A stretch of DNA of 40,908 bases from assembly GCF_004348325.1 (NCBI RefSeq), contig NZ_SMKF01000031.1, forward strand, positions 1 through 40,908, given 5' to 3'. The notes below the pieces were generated by a model, which did no database searches, had not been told where the DNA came from, and was given only the letters and a program-made list of their open reading frames with translations. The position numbers and the translations under genes were made by a program. This stretch comes from Micromonospora sp. KC213. Lineage in GTDB: Bacteria; Actinomycetota; Actinomycetes; Mycobacteriales; Micromonosporaceae. Shown one piece after another: positions 24,902 to 33,013 of the stretch (position 1 is the first letter of the stretch; every line of letters begins with the position of its first letter).

Positions 24902-25424
24902 AGATCATCAACGCCCACGTCCACTCCTTCTCGGTGGCCGCTTCCCAGGAGAACCCCTCGTCCTGGACGCCCAGGGCATCGCCATCCTCAAGGAGCTGAT
25001 GGCTCTCGTCCGCCCGAAGCCCAGCAAGGACGACGGCGAGGACAAGCCGCGGCCGTCCGCAGCGCAGATCCTGGACCGGATCAAAACCACGCTCGACAAG
25101 GGAGTTGCACCCGGGTCTGCGAAATACACCGCTCTCGCGGAACGAATCAGGCTGCTGCGGGATCGCATCATCCAGAACGCCCAGGACGCCTTGGACTTCC
25201 TCTCCGAGGCACTCCGGATCGCCCGCGCCATCGTGAACGCCGGGAAGCACCCTGAGGAAGCTGTCGTACTGGACGACGACCACGTGGGCGTCCTGTCACC
25301 GATTATCTACGACCACGCACCCGCTGGCCTCACCATCACGGAGAGGAACCTGGCCGAGGAGATTGAGGACGTCATCGCGGTGCGACGCCGGGGCGTGACC
25401 ATTGCGCGGTGGGGCGGCCGTTGA
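24560..25424 (+). pseudogene. hsdR: Type I restriction enzyme R subunit (hsdR), C-terminal remnant
   Basis: HsdR-like C-terminal sequence continues across at least two frame changes. The first frame ends at 24901. The next frame holds EIINAHVHSF (about 24905-24935). The last frame runs through LVLDAQGIAILKELMALV, AAQILDRIKTTLDKGV, ERIRLLRDRI and AQDALDFLSEALRIAR to a stop at 25424. Only about 290 of the normal 900-1000 residues remain; the nuclease and helicase domains are gone. No hsdM or hsdS is present. It is unrelated in position and frame to the HsdR-N-like gene at 12240-13355. Confidence 0.7.
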
Positions 25425-26079
25425 GACGCCACGGGTGCCCGGGGACCCGCGGCCAGCCTTCAGGCGAGTTTTCCCAGTTCTCCTGCCGGCCGTACACCGT
25501 GAGGTCCAGGGCGTGGTAGGTGGTCATCAACGCCTCCACGCCCCGCCCGGTGGTCCAGTAGGTCTCGTAGACCTTGTCGCCGTCGCGCAGGTAGCACGCT
25601 ATGAACCCGACGTCACGACCGTCGGCCAGAGCCGGGTCGGAGTCTTTCGCCGAATACCAGGGGAACCTGTAGCCCATGAACTCCGCGAACGGGGCACTTT
25701 CGTCGTAGGGACCCTCGCAGAACACGGCGTAGGTGACGTCCCGAGCGTGCAGGTACTCCAGCATCTGCATGTGGCAGGTCGAGAAGGTGCACCCCTCACA
25801 CTGATGCTCGTACGGTTTGCCGTCGTGCCACATGTGGAAGTAGGCGATGAGCATCCGGCGGCCCTCGAACACATCCACCAGCGGGGTGTCCCCGCCAGGG
25901 CCCCGCACCGTCACCGTCGGCATCAAGGTCATCGGCAGCTGACGACGAGCGGCTGCGATCGCGTCTCCTTCGCGGGTATGGGCCTTCTCCCGGACCAGCA
26001 GTTCGTCGCGCTCGCGCAGCCAGGTCTCCCGGTCGACGACCGGGGGCGCGGCGGCGCTGGACGCGGGGGTTGCCGTCAT
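25372..26079 (-). CDS. DUF899 family thioredoxin-like protein
   Basis: A 235-residue cytoplasmic protein, with ATG at 26077-26079 behind a perfect AAGGAGATAGCC site. The DUF899 signature is clear: LIAYFHMWHDGKPYEHQCEG with CEGCTFSTCHMQMLEYL (Cys pair plus a third Cys) and a C-terminal W-rich tail (VYGRQENWENSPEGWPRV). The fold is thioredoxin-like; activity is undefined in the family. It is divergent from an ECF sigma factor, with a 21-bp palindrome between them, so shared control is likely. Its 3' end overlaps the end of the hsdR remnant on the other strand. Confidence 0.85.
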   Translation of the reverse strand: MTATPASSAAAPPVVDRETWLRERDELLVREKAHTREGDAIAAARRQLPMTLMPTVTVRGPGGDTPLVDVFEGRRMLIAYFHMWHDGKPYEHQCEGCTFSTCHMQMLEYLHARDVTYAVFCEGPYDESAPFAEFMGYRFPWYSAKDSDPALADGRDVGFIACYLRDGDKVYETYWTTGRGVEALMTTYHALDLTVYGRQENWENSPEGWPRVPGHPWRLNGRPTAQWSRPGVAPR

Positions 26080-26137
26080 GGCTATCTCCTTCGTGGAGTG
26101 GGGATCGGTCACAGGTACAGACGACCGAGTCGGCGAT

Positions 26138-26158
26138 CGTCATCGGTGACCGATGACG
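26138..26158. promoter_or_regulatory. 21-bp palindrome in the DUF899/ECF divergent promoter
   Basis: CGTCATCGGT (26138-26147) and ACCGATGACG (26149-26158) are perfect reverse complements with a single G between. It sits in the middle of the 136-bp intergenic space between the two divergent starts, as an operator for both would. The cognate regulator is not in the window. Confidence 0.55.
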
Positions 26159-26215
26159 GATGGGTCCGCGGTCGTCAGTACGGTTGTGAGGATCACTGAG
26201 CCCCGGGGAAATCAC

Positions 26216-27136
26216 ATGTCCGACTCGCCTGATGAGCAGGCGGTCTGGCTGCAGCGCGCCTTCGACGAGCACCGGCGTGAGCTGCACGTCCACTGCTACC
26301 GCCTCGCCGGGAACGTCACCGACGCGGACGACCTGGTGCAGGAGACCTTCCTGCGTGCCTGGCGGGCACGCGACCGCTTCGAGGGTCGGGCGTCGGCGCG
26401 CACCTGGTTCTACCGGATCGCCACGAACGTCTTCCTCGACAGCCGCAAGGCGGCCGGTCACCGGACCGTACCGTACGGTGATCCGCTGGAGTGGTCCACC
26501 GAGCTCGGTCCCTATCCCGACGCCCTGCTGACCGACGATCCGCAGACCGGTCTCGCCGCCCGGGAGACCGTCGAGCTGGCCGTGATCGCAGCGCTCATGT
26601 ACCTGCCGCCGCGGCAGCGGGCGGCCTTCGTGCTGCGCGACGTCTACGGCTGGACGCCGCAGGAGATCGCCGCCGCGCTCGACACCGCCGTAGCGGCCGT
26701 CAACAGCCTCCTCCAGCGGGCCCGCCACACCCTCCGGCGGCGCGCTCCGTCGGACCCGAAGGACTGGCGCCGCCCGCAGCTCACCAGTGAGGACGAAGAG
26801 ATCCTGCGCCGCTACGCCAACGCGAAGGACCCGGAGACGATCCGGGCACTGCTCGCCGAGGACGTACGGATCACGATGCCGCCCGAGCCGCCGGTCGTCG
26901 GGATCGACGCGGCCGCGGAGTTCCTCGGCCGACCGCTCGACTGGCGTACGTTCCCCACCTCGGCCAACGGGCGCCCGGCACTGATCAACTATCTCCGCCG
27001 GCCCGGCAGCCCGCACTACGAGGCGTTGGTCGTCGACGTACTCCGGATCGAGAACGGGAAGATCGTAGAGACCAACGCCTTCATCGGTGCCCGTCACGTC
27101 GCCGCCTTCGGCATGCCCGCCACGCTCGAGCCCTAG
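26216..27136 (+). CDS. ECF-type sigma-70 factor with SnoaL-like C-terminal extension (SigG/SigX5-like)
   Basis: A 306-residue protein, with ATG at 26216 behind GGGGAAA; an earlier in-frame ATG lies in the operator region. Sigma region 2 is RELHVHCYRLAGNVTDADDL then QETFLRAWRARD, and region 4 is LPPRQRAAFVLRDVYGWTPQ then IAAALDTAVAAVNSLLQRARHTL. Residues about 215-306 form a SnoaL/NTF2-like domain, as in ECF factors that regulate activity by the extension instead of an anti-sigma factor. It probably transcribes the divergent DUF899 gene and others. A broken transposase starts right at its stop codon. Confidence 0.88.
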   Translation: MSDSPDEQAVWLQRAFDEHRRELHVHCYRLAGNVTDADDLVQETFLRAWRARDRFEGRASARTWFYRIATNVFLDSRKAAGHRTVPYGDPLEWSTELGPYPDALLTDDPQTGLAARETVELAVIAALMYLPPRQRAAFVLRDVYGWTPQEIAAALDTAVAAVNSLLQRARHTLRRRAPSDPKDWRRPQLTSEDEEILRRYANAKDPETIRALLAEDVRITMPPEPPVVGIDAAAEFLGRPLDWRTFPTSANGRPALINYLRRPGSPHYEALVVDVLRIENGKIVETNAFIGARHVAAFGMPATLEP

Positions 27137-27760
27137 ACGAGTAAGTCCCAAGCTAAGTGCCCGAGTCTGCGCTGGTAGTGGAATCGTCGGGCTCGGGCTT
27201 GGGATGTTCGTCGCCAGGTTGACCAGCGCAGGGTGTGCTCTGGCGGTAGCGCCACGGCCAGGACGAAGGCGTTGAGGAGTCGGCGGATCTCGGCGACGGT
27301 CAGCGCGATCATCTCCGGTGCGGCGTCAGGCTGCTGGGCGGTGGTGGCGGCGAGGATTGTCAGGACGGCCAGGGCGAGCATGGCCAGGGTGATGAACCGG
27401 TGCCAGCCGGTCCAGCCGCGGACCTGGTAGTGGTCCAGGCCGATCTGGCCTTTGCCGGTCTGGAACAGCTCCTCGATGCTCCAGCGGGAGCCGGCCACGG
27501 TCACGAGGGTGTGTAGCGGCACCGGACGAGGTGACCAGCACAGGTAGAAGGCCAGTTCGCCGGTGGTGCGGTTGCGGCGGATGAGCAGCCACCGATGCTC
27601 ACCGGGTCGGGTAGCGGTGGTGATCCAGGCCCACAGATACTCGCGGGGACCTTTGCGCCCGGCCCGCAACTGTGCAGTTGCCACTCGCGGGTGGGGATCC
27701 GCTCGGCGACCTCGTCGGCGCGTACGAGGGTGCGGCCGTCGTTGATGTGCCCCGTCAGGC
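27133..27760 (-). pseudogene. IS701-like transposase, truncated and frameshifted
   Basis: C-terminal part of an IS701-type DDE transposase. GPREYLWAWITTATRPGEHRW, RRNRTTGELAFYLCW and SRWSIEELFQTGKGQIGLDH (the conserved Glu of the DDE motif) lie in one frame, and an upstream piece, VRADEVAERIPTREWQLH, is in another, so there is a frame change near 27665. The N-terminal half is missing. Its end abuts the sigma factor stop. Confidence 0.75.
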
Positions 27761-28670
27761 GGTTGACGCGGCGATCGCCGAGGCACGACTGGGGTCCCGT
27801 CCTCGGTCGGGTAGCCCTCGGCATAGTGCTATGCCGGGGCCCTCGGGAGAGGAGTTGCACCTTCAGCCACGCCAGGATCTCGGCCGCGCCGGGGTAGGCG
27901 AAACGCTCCACGGCGGAGTCGGTCCGGTCGCGGGCTGTACGGTTGCCGGCGGGGCGCCGGTCGGCTCCTGCCGGCCCATGACCCAGACGATGCGGGCGCC
28001 GGGCCGGTACAGCACCAGGTGATCCAGCTTCCCGGTGCGGTCGTAGGCGAGCGCCAGGGAGCTGGTGCCGGGGCGACGCCAGGTCGTATCCGCCGATTCC
28101 GGTGGTGGCGGTCGTCGGACGCGTCGAGGCAGCTACCCCGCCCCGCGGGGTTCAGGTTGGAAAAGGTTCATTACCGGCGCCAAAAATTGTTATCCACAAT
28201 GGCTGTCGAAAGTCGGTCCATTGAAAAGCTGGCTTCCGCATACGCGCAAAATCGGGCTTTTGTGCACGCGTCTACGGCCCCCTCTTGATGGGCCGGAAAC
28301 AATCTGGCAACCTTTCAAACATCGATGGGGAGCGCTCCCACATATCGATGCAAGGCGTTACAGATGGTGCCGCCCGCTTTCCGTCTCGACATCCTGGTCA
28401 CCCACCCAACGCTCGGATCCAGCACGCGCAACCGCCCCCACCTCGTAGCGCGGGCCAGCACCGCACCCGTTCGCCAGATGAGTGTTGCGGGCGCATGGCC
28501 GGTACCGGCGCCTCGACCATCCATGAGAGAAGGGCCCACAATACTCCACATTCCAGACACTGGCTCCCGTTTCGTTAACCAGTGCTTCTGCTCCACGGTG
28601 ATTCACCCCAGGCGCGGCCTTCGGTGCAGGTCCGTTTGCACGTCGTACGACAGGAAGTGAGCAGCCGATC
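27761..28670. other. Long non-coding stretch with a protein remnant and an AT-rich promoter part
   Basis: About 900 bp. On the minus strand at about 27975-28110 a coding-like piece, LALAYDRTGKLDHLVLYRPG then ARIVWVMG, with a preceding GYDLASP, resembles the repeated units of actinomycete secreted FG-GAP/VCBS-like proteins; it has no start and frames break. From about 28160 the sequence becomes AT-richer and holds the CebR-type palindrome at 28327-28340. No RNA gene was recognised. Confidence 0.45.
28327..28340. promoter_or_regulatory. CebR-type operator upstream of the ThuA/PQQ dehydrogenase gene
   Basis: GGGGAGCGCTCCCA differs from the known streptomycete CebR palindrome (TGGGAGCGCTCCCA) by only the first base. 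It lies in the AT-rich region 330 nt upstream of the start of the secreted protein. CebR is a LacI-family repressor released by cellobiose. The regulator gene itself is not in the window. Confidence 0.65.
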
Positions 28671-31600
28671 ATGTTTCGAAGATTGGCCTTCTGCCTAGCC
28701 ATCATCGTGGCGGCGGTAGGCTTCACCACCGTGCCCGCAAGCGCAGCTGCGGACTTCAATGTTTTGGTCTTCAGTAAGACGGCCGGTTTCCGGCACGACT
28801 CGATCCCGGCCGGCATCACCGCGATCAAGCAGCTCGGCGCGCAGAACAACTTCACCGTCGAGACCACCGAGGACGCCGCCCAGTTCACCGCCGCGAACCT
28901 GGCCCGGTTCCAGGCGGTCGTCTGGTTGTCCACCACCGGGGATGTGCTCAACGCCAGCCAGCAGGCGGCGTTCGAGGCCTACGTCCGCGGCGGCGGCGGG
29001 TACGTGGGCATCCACGCGGCATCTGACACGGAGTACGACTGGCCGTGGTACGGCAACCTGGTTGGCGCGTACTTCGCCAGCCATCCGGCCAACCAGAACG
29101 CGACCGTGCGGATCGAGGACACCTCCCATCCATCGACGGCCGGGCTGCCGACGGCGTGGTCCCGGTTCGACGAGTGGTACAACTACCGGACCAACCCGCG
29201 TTCGCAGGTCCGCGTGCTGGCCAGTGTGGACGAGAGCACGTATACCGGCGGCACGATGGGGGGTGACCACCCGATCGCGTGGTGCCGGGGCTACGACGGT
29301 GGCCGCTCGTGGTACACGGGCATGGGGCACACGAACGAGAGCTACAGCGAGGCGAACTTCCGTACGCACCTGCTGGGCGGTATCCGGTACGCGGCGCAGG
29401 GGACCGGCAACTGCTCGACCGCTCCGCCGCCGCAGGCCGGCTACCGCATGGTGGACCTGGCCAAGGGCGTCGCAGAGGTCGGCGAGCCGATGGGTCTGAC
29501 GGTGCTGCCCAACCGGGGCGTGCTGCACACCTCGCGGGACGGCACCATCCGCTACACCGACCCGGCCGGCAACACCAAGGTGGCGCTGACCATCCCGGTG
29601 TACACGCACGACGAGGAGGGGCTGCAGAGCATCAAGGCGGACCCGAACTTCGCCACCAACCGGTGGGTGTATGTGTACTACTCGCCGCGGCTGTCCACCC
29701 CGTCCGGCGACGCGCCGTCGACCGGCACGGCGGCGCAGTTCGCCCCGTTCAACGGCGTCAACCGGCTGTCCCGCTTCACGGTGAACACCGACTTTACGCT
29801 GAGCGCGTCGTCAGAGGTGACGGTCCTGGAGGTGCCGACCAGCCGTGGCATGTGCTGCCACGTCGGCGGTGACATCGACTTCGACGCGGCTGGCAACCTC
29901 TACCTGACCACAGGGGACGACACCAACCCGTTCGACTCCAGCGGCTACACGCCGATCGACGAGCGGCCCAACCGCAACCCGGCCTACGACGCGCAGCGCA
30001 GCTCCGGCAACAGCAACGACCTGCGGGGCAAGATACTGCGGATCCGGCCGAGCTCCGGCGGTGGGTACACGATCCCGGCCGGCAACATGTTCGCCCCGGG
30101 TACGGCCAAGACCAAGCCCGAGATCTACGCGATGGGTTTCCGCAACCCGTTCCGGATGTCCGTGGACAAGGCGACCGGCATCGTCTATCTCGGTGAGTAC
30201 GGGCCGGATGCCGGCAGCAGCAACCCCAACCGTGGGCCGGCCAACCATGTCGCGTTCGAGCGGATCACCCAGCCCGGCTTCTACGGCTGGCCGTACTGCT
30301 CGAGCTACAACACGCCGTACATCGACTACACCTTCCCGTCCGGTCCTTCGGGTGCCCCGTTCAACTGCACCGGCGGGCCGGTGAACAACTCTCCCAACAA
30401 CACCGGCATCACCCAGCTGCCCCCCTCGCAGCGGGCGTGGCTGCCGTACGGCGGCGAGCAGAATCCGCCGGCGCTGGGCAGTGGCGGCCTGTCACCGATG
30501 GGCGGCGTGGTGTACAACTACAGCGCCTCGCTCGCCTCCGACGTGAAGTTCCCGGCGTCGATGAACGGCAAGGTGTTCCTCGGCGAGTTCGGCCGGCGGT
30601 GGATCAAGACGGCCACGGTCACCAGCTCCGGTGGGGTGGGCACGATCGAGGCATTCCCGGCGTACACCGGTACCCAGGTGATGGATCATGAGTTCGGGCC
30701 GGACGGCGCGCTGTACGTGCTCGACTACGGCACGGGCTGGGGGAGTGGTAACGCAAGCTCGGCGTTGTACCGGATCGAGTACAACTCCGGCGGTGGTCGG
30801 TCGCCGACCGCGTCCGCCTCGGCCAACCCGACGAGCGGGAGCCCGCCGCTGACCGTGCGATTCAGCTCGGCCGGCTCCAGCGACCCGGACGGCGACCCGA
30901 TCACCTACGCGTGGGACTTCACCACCGACGGCACCACCGACTCGACGGCAGCCAACCCGTCGTTCACCTACACGGCCAACGGCGAGTTCACGGCCACACT
31001 TACGGTGCGCGACAGCACCGGCCGCAGCTCGACGGCGAGCTTGGTGATCGGGGTGGGCCGGCCGACGGTCGTCCTCAACCTGCCGCTGAACGGCAGGCTG
31101 TTCGACCCTGGTGACGCCATCCCGTTCGATGTCACGGTCACCGACGCGAACGCACCGACCGTCGACTGTAGCCGCGTGAGGGTCAAGTACACCCTCGGGC
31201 ACGACAACCACGGTCACGACATAAGCAGCGCCGTTGGTTGCTCGGGCACGCTGCAGACCACCGCGGACGGTGAGCACGACACCAACGCGAACATCTTCGG
31301 CGTGCTGACCGCCGAGTACACGCCGGCCGGCTCGACCACGCCGGTGACCTCGCCGCAGGTGATCATGCAGCCGCGGACCCGGCAGGCCGAGCACTACACC
31401 GCCCAGCAGGGCACCACCACGGTGGCGAAGCCGTCGGCCAACGGCGGCAACGCGGTCGGGTACATCGAGAACGGCGACTGGATTTCGTTCACGCCGTACA
31501 ACCTGAGCGGGGCCACGTCCTTCACCGCGCGGGTCGCCTCCGGCGGCTCGGGCGGGACCCTCTCCCTGCGTACCGGCTCGGCCACCGGGCCGGTAATCGG

Positions 31601-32258
31601 CTCGGCCACGGTTTCGCCGACCGGCGGCTGGGAGACCTGGACCAACGTCACCGGCACGGTCGACGCACCGGCCGGTACACAGAACCTGTTCCTGGTCTTC
31701 ACCGGCGGCTCGGGCTACCTCTTCGACGTCGACGCGTTCACCTTCAGCGGCACGCCGCCGCCGACGACTCCGCCACCTACCACGCCGCCGCCGACGACTC
31801 CGCCACCTACCACGCCGCCGCCGACGACGCCGCCGCCTACCACTCCGCCGCCGACGACGCCGCCGCCTACCACTCCGCCGCCGACGACTCCGCCGCCGAC
31901 GACTCCGCCGCCCTCGACGCCGCCGCCCTCGACGCCACCGCCCTCGACGCCGCCGCCCGGTGGATGTACGGCGGCGTACTCGGTGACGAACCAATGGTCC
32001 GGTGGCTTCCAGGCCGAGGTGCGGATCACCGCCGGCTCCACCCCGATCAGCGGCTGGACAGTCACCTGGACGTTCACCAACGGCCAGGCCATCAGCCAGT
32101 CCTGGAGCGCCACGGTCACGTCGAGCGGCCCCAACGTGACCGCGCGGAACGTCGACTACAACGGATCGGTCGGCGCCGGCGCCAGTACGGCGTTCGGGTT
32201 CATCGGCTCGGGGAGTGGCGCGCCCGGCGTATCGTCGCTCACCTGCACCGCCACTTGA
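28671..32258 (+). CDS. Secreted modular ThuA / PQQ-type sugar dehydrogenase with PKD, CBM6 and CBM2
   Basis: A 1195-residue secreted protein. The signal peptide is about residues 1-26. Domains in order: ThuA-like (about 28-240, with AGFRHDSIPAGI and GGGYVGIHAASDTEYDWPWY); a six-bladed glucose/sorbosone dehydrogenase (about 255-700, with HVGGDIDFDAAGNLYLTTGDD and AMGFRNPFRMSVD); PKD (about 710-790); an Ig-like domain (about 797-900); CBM6 (about 903-1025, NAVGYIENGDWISF and DVDAFTFSG); a PPPTTPPPTT-type linker (about 1028-1096); and CBM2 (about 1097-1195, with conserved Trp and two Cys). It probably oxidises sugar residues while bound to plant cell wall polysaccharide. A CebR-like operator upstream suggests cellobiose induction. 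Confidence 0.9.
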   Translation: MFRRLAFCLAIIVAAVGFTTVPASAAADFNVLVFSKTAGFRHDSIPAGITAIKQLGAQNNFTVETTEDAAQFTAANLARFQAVVWLSTTGDVLNASQQAAFEAYVRGGGGYVGIHAASDTEYDWPWYGNLVGAYFASHPANQNATVRIEDTSHPSTAGLPTAWSRFDEWYNYRTNPRSQVRVLASVDESTYTGGTMGGDHPIAWCRGYDGGRSWYTGMGHTNESYSEANFRTHLLGGIRYAAQGTGNCSTAPPPQAGYRMVDLAKGVAEVGEPMGLTVLPNRGVLHTSRDGTIRYTDPAGNTKVALTIPVYTHDEEGLQSIKADPNFATNRWVYVYYSPRLSTPSGDAPSTGTAAQFAPFNGVNRLSRFTVNTDFTLSASSEVTVLEVPTSRGMCCHVGGDIDFDAAGNLYLTTGDDTNPFDSSGYTPIDERPNRNPAYDAQRSSGNSNDLRGKILRIRPSSGGGYTIPAGNMFAPGTAKTKPEIYAMGFRNPFRMSVDKATGIVYLGEYGPDAGSSNPNRGPANHVAFERITQPGFYGWPYCSSYNTPYIDYTFPSGPSGAPFNCTGGPVNNSPNNTGITQLPPSQRAWLPYGGEQNPPALGSGGLSPMGGVVYNYSASLASDVKFPASMNGKVFLGEFGRRWIKTATVTSSGGVGTIEAFPAYTGTQVMDHEFGPDGALYVLDYGTGWGSGNASSALYRIEYNSGGGRSPTASASANPTSGSPPLTVRFSSAGSSDPDGDPITYAWDFTTDGTTDSTAANPSFTYTANGEFTATLTVRDSTGRSSTASLVIGVGRPTVVLNLPLNGRLFDPGDAIPFDVTVTDANAPTVDCSRVRVKYTLGHDNHGHDISSAVGCSGTLQTTADGEHDTNANIFGVLTAEYTPAGSTTPVTSPQVIMQPRTRQAEHYTAQQGTTTVAKPSANGGNAVGYIENGDWISFTPYNLSGATSFTARVASGGSGGTLSLRTGSATGPVIGSATVSPTGGWETWTNVTGTVDAPAGTQNLFLVFTGGSGYLFDVDAFTFSGTPPPTTPPPTTPPPTTPPPTTPPPTTPPPTTPPPTTPPPTTPPPTTPPPTTPPPSTPPPSTPPPSTPPPGGCTAAYSVTNQWSGGFQAEVRITAGSTPISGWTVTWTFTNGQAISQSWSATVTSSGPNVTARNVDYNGSVGAGASTAFGFIGSGSGAPGVSSLTCTAT
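31755..31960 (+). repeat. Pro-Thr linker tandem repeats
   Basis: About 200 bp of near-tandem CCGCCGCCGACGACTCCGCC-like units that encode the PPPTTPPPTT linker between CBM6 and CBM2, shifting to PPPSTPPPST at the end. Length variation between strains is likely. Confidence 0.9.
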
Positions 32259-32264
32259 TCCACA

Positions 32265-32297
32265 AGCGGCGCGGCACCAGTATGGTGCCGCGCCGCT
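32265..32297 (+). terminator. Strong terminator of the ThuA/PQQ dehydrogenase gene
   Basis: Two 15-base arms (32265-32279 and 32283-32297) are perfect reverse complements around a 3-nt loop, 6 nt after the stop codon. Confidence 0.85.
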
Positions 32298-32429
32298 CCG
32301 AAATTGCCGCACCCTTTCCGCAAATTGTAGACAGTGCGGCTCGCGCCAGGGCTCGGCGTGAAGCAGCACACTGCGGGCGGTGCGCCGAGGCGCCGGGCAC
32401 CTCGCACCGCTACCAGGGCGATGGATCAC

Positions 32430-32660
32430 CGCGGTTGTCCTCGGCCGCTGCGAGGAGTTCACGGTCGGGTGCAGGTAGGTCGTCGCGGCGATGACCGCCG
32501 AGGGCACTGACTCCTTCCCGTACAGCTCGGCGGTGTGCCACAGCCACTGTTGTTCACTGACGCCGTGCCGGCCCGGCTCAACTGGGTCGGGGATCTGCGC
32601 CTGCCACCACACCTCACCGTCGCCGGCGGCGAGGTGGATGAAGGCGCCGACCTGTTACGC
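32430..32660 (-). pseudogene. Remnant of an FAD-dependent monooxygenase
   Basis: The minus-strand frame reads GAFIHLAAGDGEVWWQAQIP, then EQQWLWHTAELYGKE, then VPSAVIAATTYLHPTVN. This follows the region just before the GDAAH motif in PF01494 flavin monooxygenases (GFIHPGADGGVWWTAQIP type). No start, no FAD-binding GxGxxG and no GDAAH part remain. Assigned by pattern memory. Confidence 0.45.
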
Positions 32661-32690
32661 CAAGTTCGCGAGCGCGACTGACAGCGCCGC

Positions 32691-32754
32691 ACGCCGATGC
32701 GTACCGGCTACCCTCATCCGCGGGTTCGGGGTTCGAGTCCCTCTCGGCGTACCA
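32691..32754 (+). other. tRNA 3'-half fragment / candidate attachment site
   Basis: 32716-32742 is identical over 27 nt to tRNA-Lys 8877-8903, covering the 3' side of the anticodon stem, the variable loop and most of the T arm. It ends in an encoded ACCA (32751-32754), but the acceptor differs (TCGGCGT). ACGCCGA at 32691-32697 could pair with that acceptor over 7 bp, but only 64 nt separate the ends and no D arm or anticodon arm is present. It cannot be a normal tRNA. A terminator follows. Read as the far attachment copy of a tRNA-Lys-targeted element. Confidence 0.6.
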
Positions 32755-32765
32755 GCAGTAACACC

Positions 32766-32796
32766 ATCAGGGCCGGTCATGCAGACCGGCCCTGAT
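32766..32796 (+). terminator. Hairpin after the tRNA fragment
   Basis: Perfect 13-bp arms (32766-32778 and 32784-32796) around ATGCA, 11 nt past the CCA, the usual place of a tRNA terminator. It supports the view that this was once the 3' flank of a complete tRNA gene. Confidence 0.75.
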
Positions 32797-33013
32797 CCTT
32801 CTGGGTGACGCTACGTCAGGCATCGAACAGCTAACCCGGGCTGCGGCGGCCAGGACGAGGCGGGCGGTGGCTTCGGTGGCGGTGCTGGCGCAGGATGGTG
32901 ATGGCGCCCTGGCCCAAGGCGACGGTGCGCCGGCTGTATCGGAGTGAGCCGGGGACGGCCGCCGGACGTGGCCGTTCCCAGGGGTATTGCGGATGTGGAG
33001 GGGTAGCCCCGGT
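32797..33013. other. Intergenic space with no supported gene
   Basis: About 215 bp between the tRNA fragment terminator and the end of the minus-strand dehydrogenase. Nothing recognisable, and no clear terminator for the dehydrogenase. Confidence 0.4.

Noticed and set aside
31755..31960. Possible CRISPR or satellite array
   Set aside because: The repeat is in frame with the flanking protein and encodes a Pro-Thr linker, with no unique spacers.
30492..32612. Long minus-strand open frame opposite the ThuA/PQQ dehydrogenase gene
   Set aside because: Its central part is Arg/Gly repeats made by the antisense of the Pro-Thr linker. Only its first part (about 32430-32660) has coding character, reported as a monooxygenase remnant.
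32691..32754. A functional tRNA gene
   Set aside because: It is only 64 nt long, with no D arm and no anticodon arm, and the T stem has a mismatch at its first pair.
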